Shown one piece after another: positions 5,102 to 5,956 of a stretch of DNA of 5,956 nt. Made by a program: the position numbers and the translations under genes. Below the pieces are notes generated by a model. The model saw only the letters and a program-made list of their open reading frames with translations. It did no database searches and was not told the origin of the DNA. Each line of letters begins with the position of its first letter. Positions within the stretch are counted from its first letter, which is position 1. The DNA is taken from the NCBI GenBank assembly GCA_001796995.1, contig MGOB01000068.1, forward strand, positions 5,767 to 11,722, given 5' to 3'. Source of the stretch: Chloroflexi bacterium RBG_16_68_14 (lineage in GTDB: Bacteria; Chloroflexota; Dehalococcoidia; DSTF01; RBG-16-68-14).

Positions 5102-5107
5102 ATTATA
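5102..5107 (-). promoter_or_regulatory. Possible -10 element for the HD-domain gene
   Basis: Read on the minus strand this is a perfect TATAAT, unusual in such GC-rich DNA. It overlaps the TAA stop of the membrane-protein gene and lies about 115 bases before the HD gene. No convincing -35 is present at 16-18 bases (CCTCTT at 17), so it may be chance or depend on an activator. Confidence 0.25.
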
Positions 5108-5933
5108 CTGGGGCGGCGGTGACGAAGAGGAGGCCGCGGGCCAGCAGCTCGCCCACGAAGACGGCGCCCACGGCGATGTAGAGGAGGCCGGTGGCGGACA
5201 TCATGGCGCGCTCGAGGCTGGAGCGCCAGGCCATGTAGGCGAGGGCGATGGGGAAGAGCAGGCCGACGCCCACCCGCAGCCAGAAGGCCGGGTTGGCGCC
5301 CAGTCCGCCTGCCAGGAGGGCGGTGCTCTCGGGCGCCTCTCGGGCGGGCACCGCCGCGTTGAGGACGAGGAGGGCCGCCTGCACGACCAGGACGGCCAGC
5401 AGGAGGAAGGTCATCTCCTGGAGGGGCCGGCCGGGCAGCCTGGGCGACACCAGGTACCAGTGCCCCAGGACCATCGCCTCGCTCACCAGGCCCAGGGCGA
5501 GGGCGCCGGCGAGCAGGCTGAGCAAGGGCCCGGCGAAGCCCCAGGTGGGCGGGCTCACCTGGTAGGCGAGGAGGCCGAGCCCGACCAGGCCGGCGGCCGC
5601 CGCCAGCCCGCCCGCGGGCAGGGAGAGCCGTCGCGGCCCGCCCAGCGCAAACGCGGCGTAGAGCGCCGACAGCGCCAGGAAGGCGGCGAAGGCGCCTCGC
5701 GCCGGGCCGAAGAGGCCCTCCTCCAGGCGATAGCCCTCGAACTCGGCGCCGCTCACGTTGAAGGCGGCCAGCAGCGTGAGCGCCGCCCCAGCCACGATGA
5801 TGGCGGCGGAGAGCTTGACGTAGGCGGCGACCACCAGGCCGCGCCCATCGGCGATGAGAACGGCGACCAGGCTGCCGACGCTGAACTCGGCCAGGATGAG
5901 GAGGACGGTGTAGGGGAGGGCGTCCAGGTTCAT
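5103..5933 (-). CDS. Integral membrane protein, about eight helices
   Basis: A 276-residue, strongly hydrophobic protein of unknown function. Likely membrane helices lie near residues 7-29, 33-58, 76-96, 106-124, 131-155, 170-192, 216-236 and 243-268. Conserved-looking polar spots inside or beside helices are Glu16, Glu152 with His158-Trp159 (SEAMVLGHWYLVSP), Glu173 and Glu261 (FVGELLAR). There is no signal peptide or soluble domain. The final helix, with 'GxxFxGELLxR', loosely recalls quinol-interacting membrane subunits of the NrfD/DmsC type. That is a weak resemblance and not an assignment. The ATG overlaps the stop of the preceding gene as ATGA and has no Shine-Dalgarno sequence, so translation is probably coupled to that gene and the two products may work together. 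The HD-domain gene follows on the same strand. Confidence 0.75.
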   Translation of the reverse strand: MNLDALPYTVLLILAEFSVGSLVAVLIADGRGLVVAAYVKLSAAIIVAGAALTLLAAFNVSGAEFEGYRLEEGLFGPARGAFAAFLALSALYAAFALGGPRRLSLPAGGLAAAAGLVGLGLLAYQVSPPTWGFAGPLLSLLAGALALGLVSEAMVLGHWYLVSPRLPGRPLQEMTFLLLAVLVVQAALLVLNAAVPAREAPESTALLAGGLGANPAFWLRVGVGLLFPIALAYMAWRSSLERAMMSATGLLYIAVGAVFVGELLARGLLFVTAAPV

Positions 5934-5956
5934 GTCGGGATCATCACATCGTAGGC
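5930..5956 (-). CDS. 3' end of the upstream coupled gene
   Basis: Only the last nine codons are visible. They read AYDVMIPT and a TGA that shares bases with the ATG of the membrane-protein gene (ATGA, four-base overlap). The tight overlap and the lack of a ribosome-binding site for the next gene argue that this is a real gene end. The product cannot be identified from eight residues. It would be the best clue to the role of the membrane protein. Confidence 0.5.
   Translation of the reverse strand, partial: AYDVMIPT

Noticed and set aside
4497..5954. A 485-codon open frame on the plus strand across the HD and membrane-protein genes
   Set aside because: It overlaps two supported genes on the other strand and its product is a low-complexity Gly/Glu/Ala/Gln-rich shadow.

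Overview
The window is GC-rich and gene-dense. It looks like chromosomal DNA of an uncultured bacterium, most plausibly a member of the Chloroflexota (Dehalococcoidia-like). That placement is an inference from three things: high GC, a secreted protein ending in Ca-binding dockerin-like repeats, and intergenic REP-type palindromes of the 'CCTGAGCGCAGTCGAAGG / CCTCAGGATGAC' kind. No marker gene here proves it.

Layout: (1) 1-174 (+) is the 3' end of a MgtE-type magnesium transporter. (2) 187-1188 (-), convergent with it, encodes a lipoprotein built from two copies of one domain. (3) 1242-1326 is an inverted repeat made of six short 'CACAGAT' words spaced about one helical turn apart. (4) 1389-1466 (-) is tRNA-His(GTG), with CCA encoded and its own promoter. 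(5) That promoter's -35 is palindromic and is shared with a divergent promoter facing right, which would give the next gene a leader of roughly 270 nt. (6) 1819-4074 (+) encodes a 751-residue secreted, cysteine-rich protein. It has Ca-binding Asp/Asn loops and a pair of dockerin-like segments at its C-terminus, and it ends at a 30-bp perfect palindrome that acts as a terminator. (7) 4140-4437 is a non-coding cluster of palindromes and a 38-bp direct repeat. Its last unit runs into the 3' end of the next gene and supplies that gene's stop codon. (8) 4425-4988 (-) encodes an HD-superfamily metal-dependent hydrolase. (9) 5103-5933 (-) encodes an integral membrane protein with about eight helices, coupled through ATGA to an upstream gene of which only the last nine codons are in the window.

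The genes do not form one pathway. The only operon-like pairing is the membrane protein with its truncated upstream neighbour; the HD gene downstream has its own ribosome-binding site and possibly its own promoter. The least described parts are the secreted protein, whose first 490 residues match no family I recognise, the two-repeat lipoprotein, and the shared promoter with a long leader between tRNA-His and the secreted-protein gene. I see no defence system, CRISPR array, transposase or phage gene.
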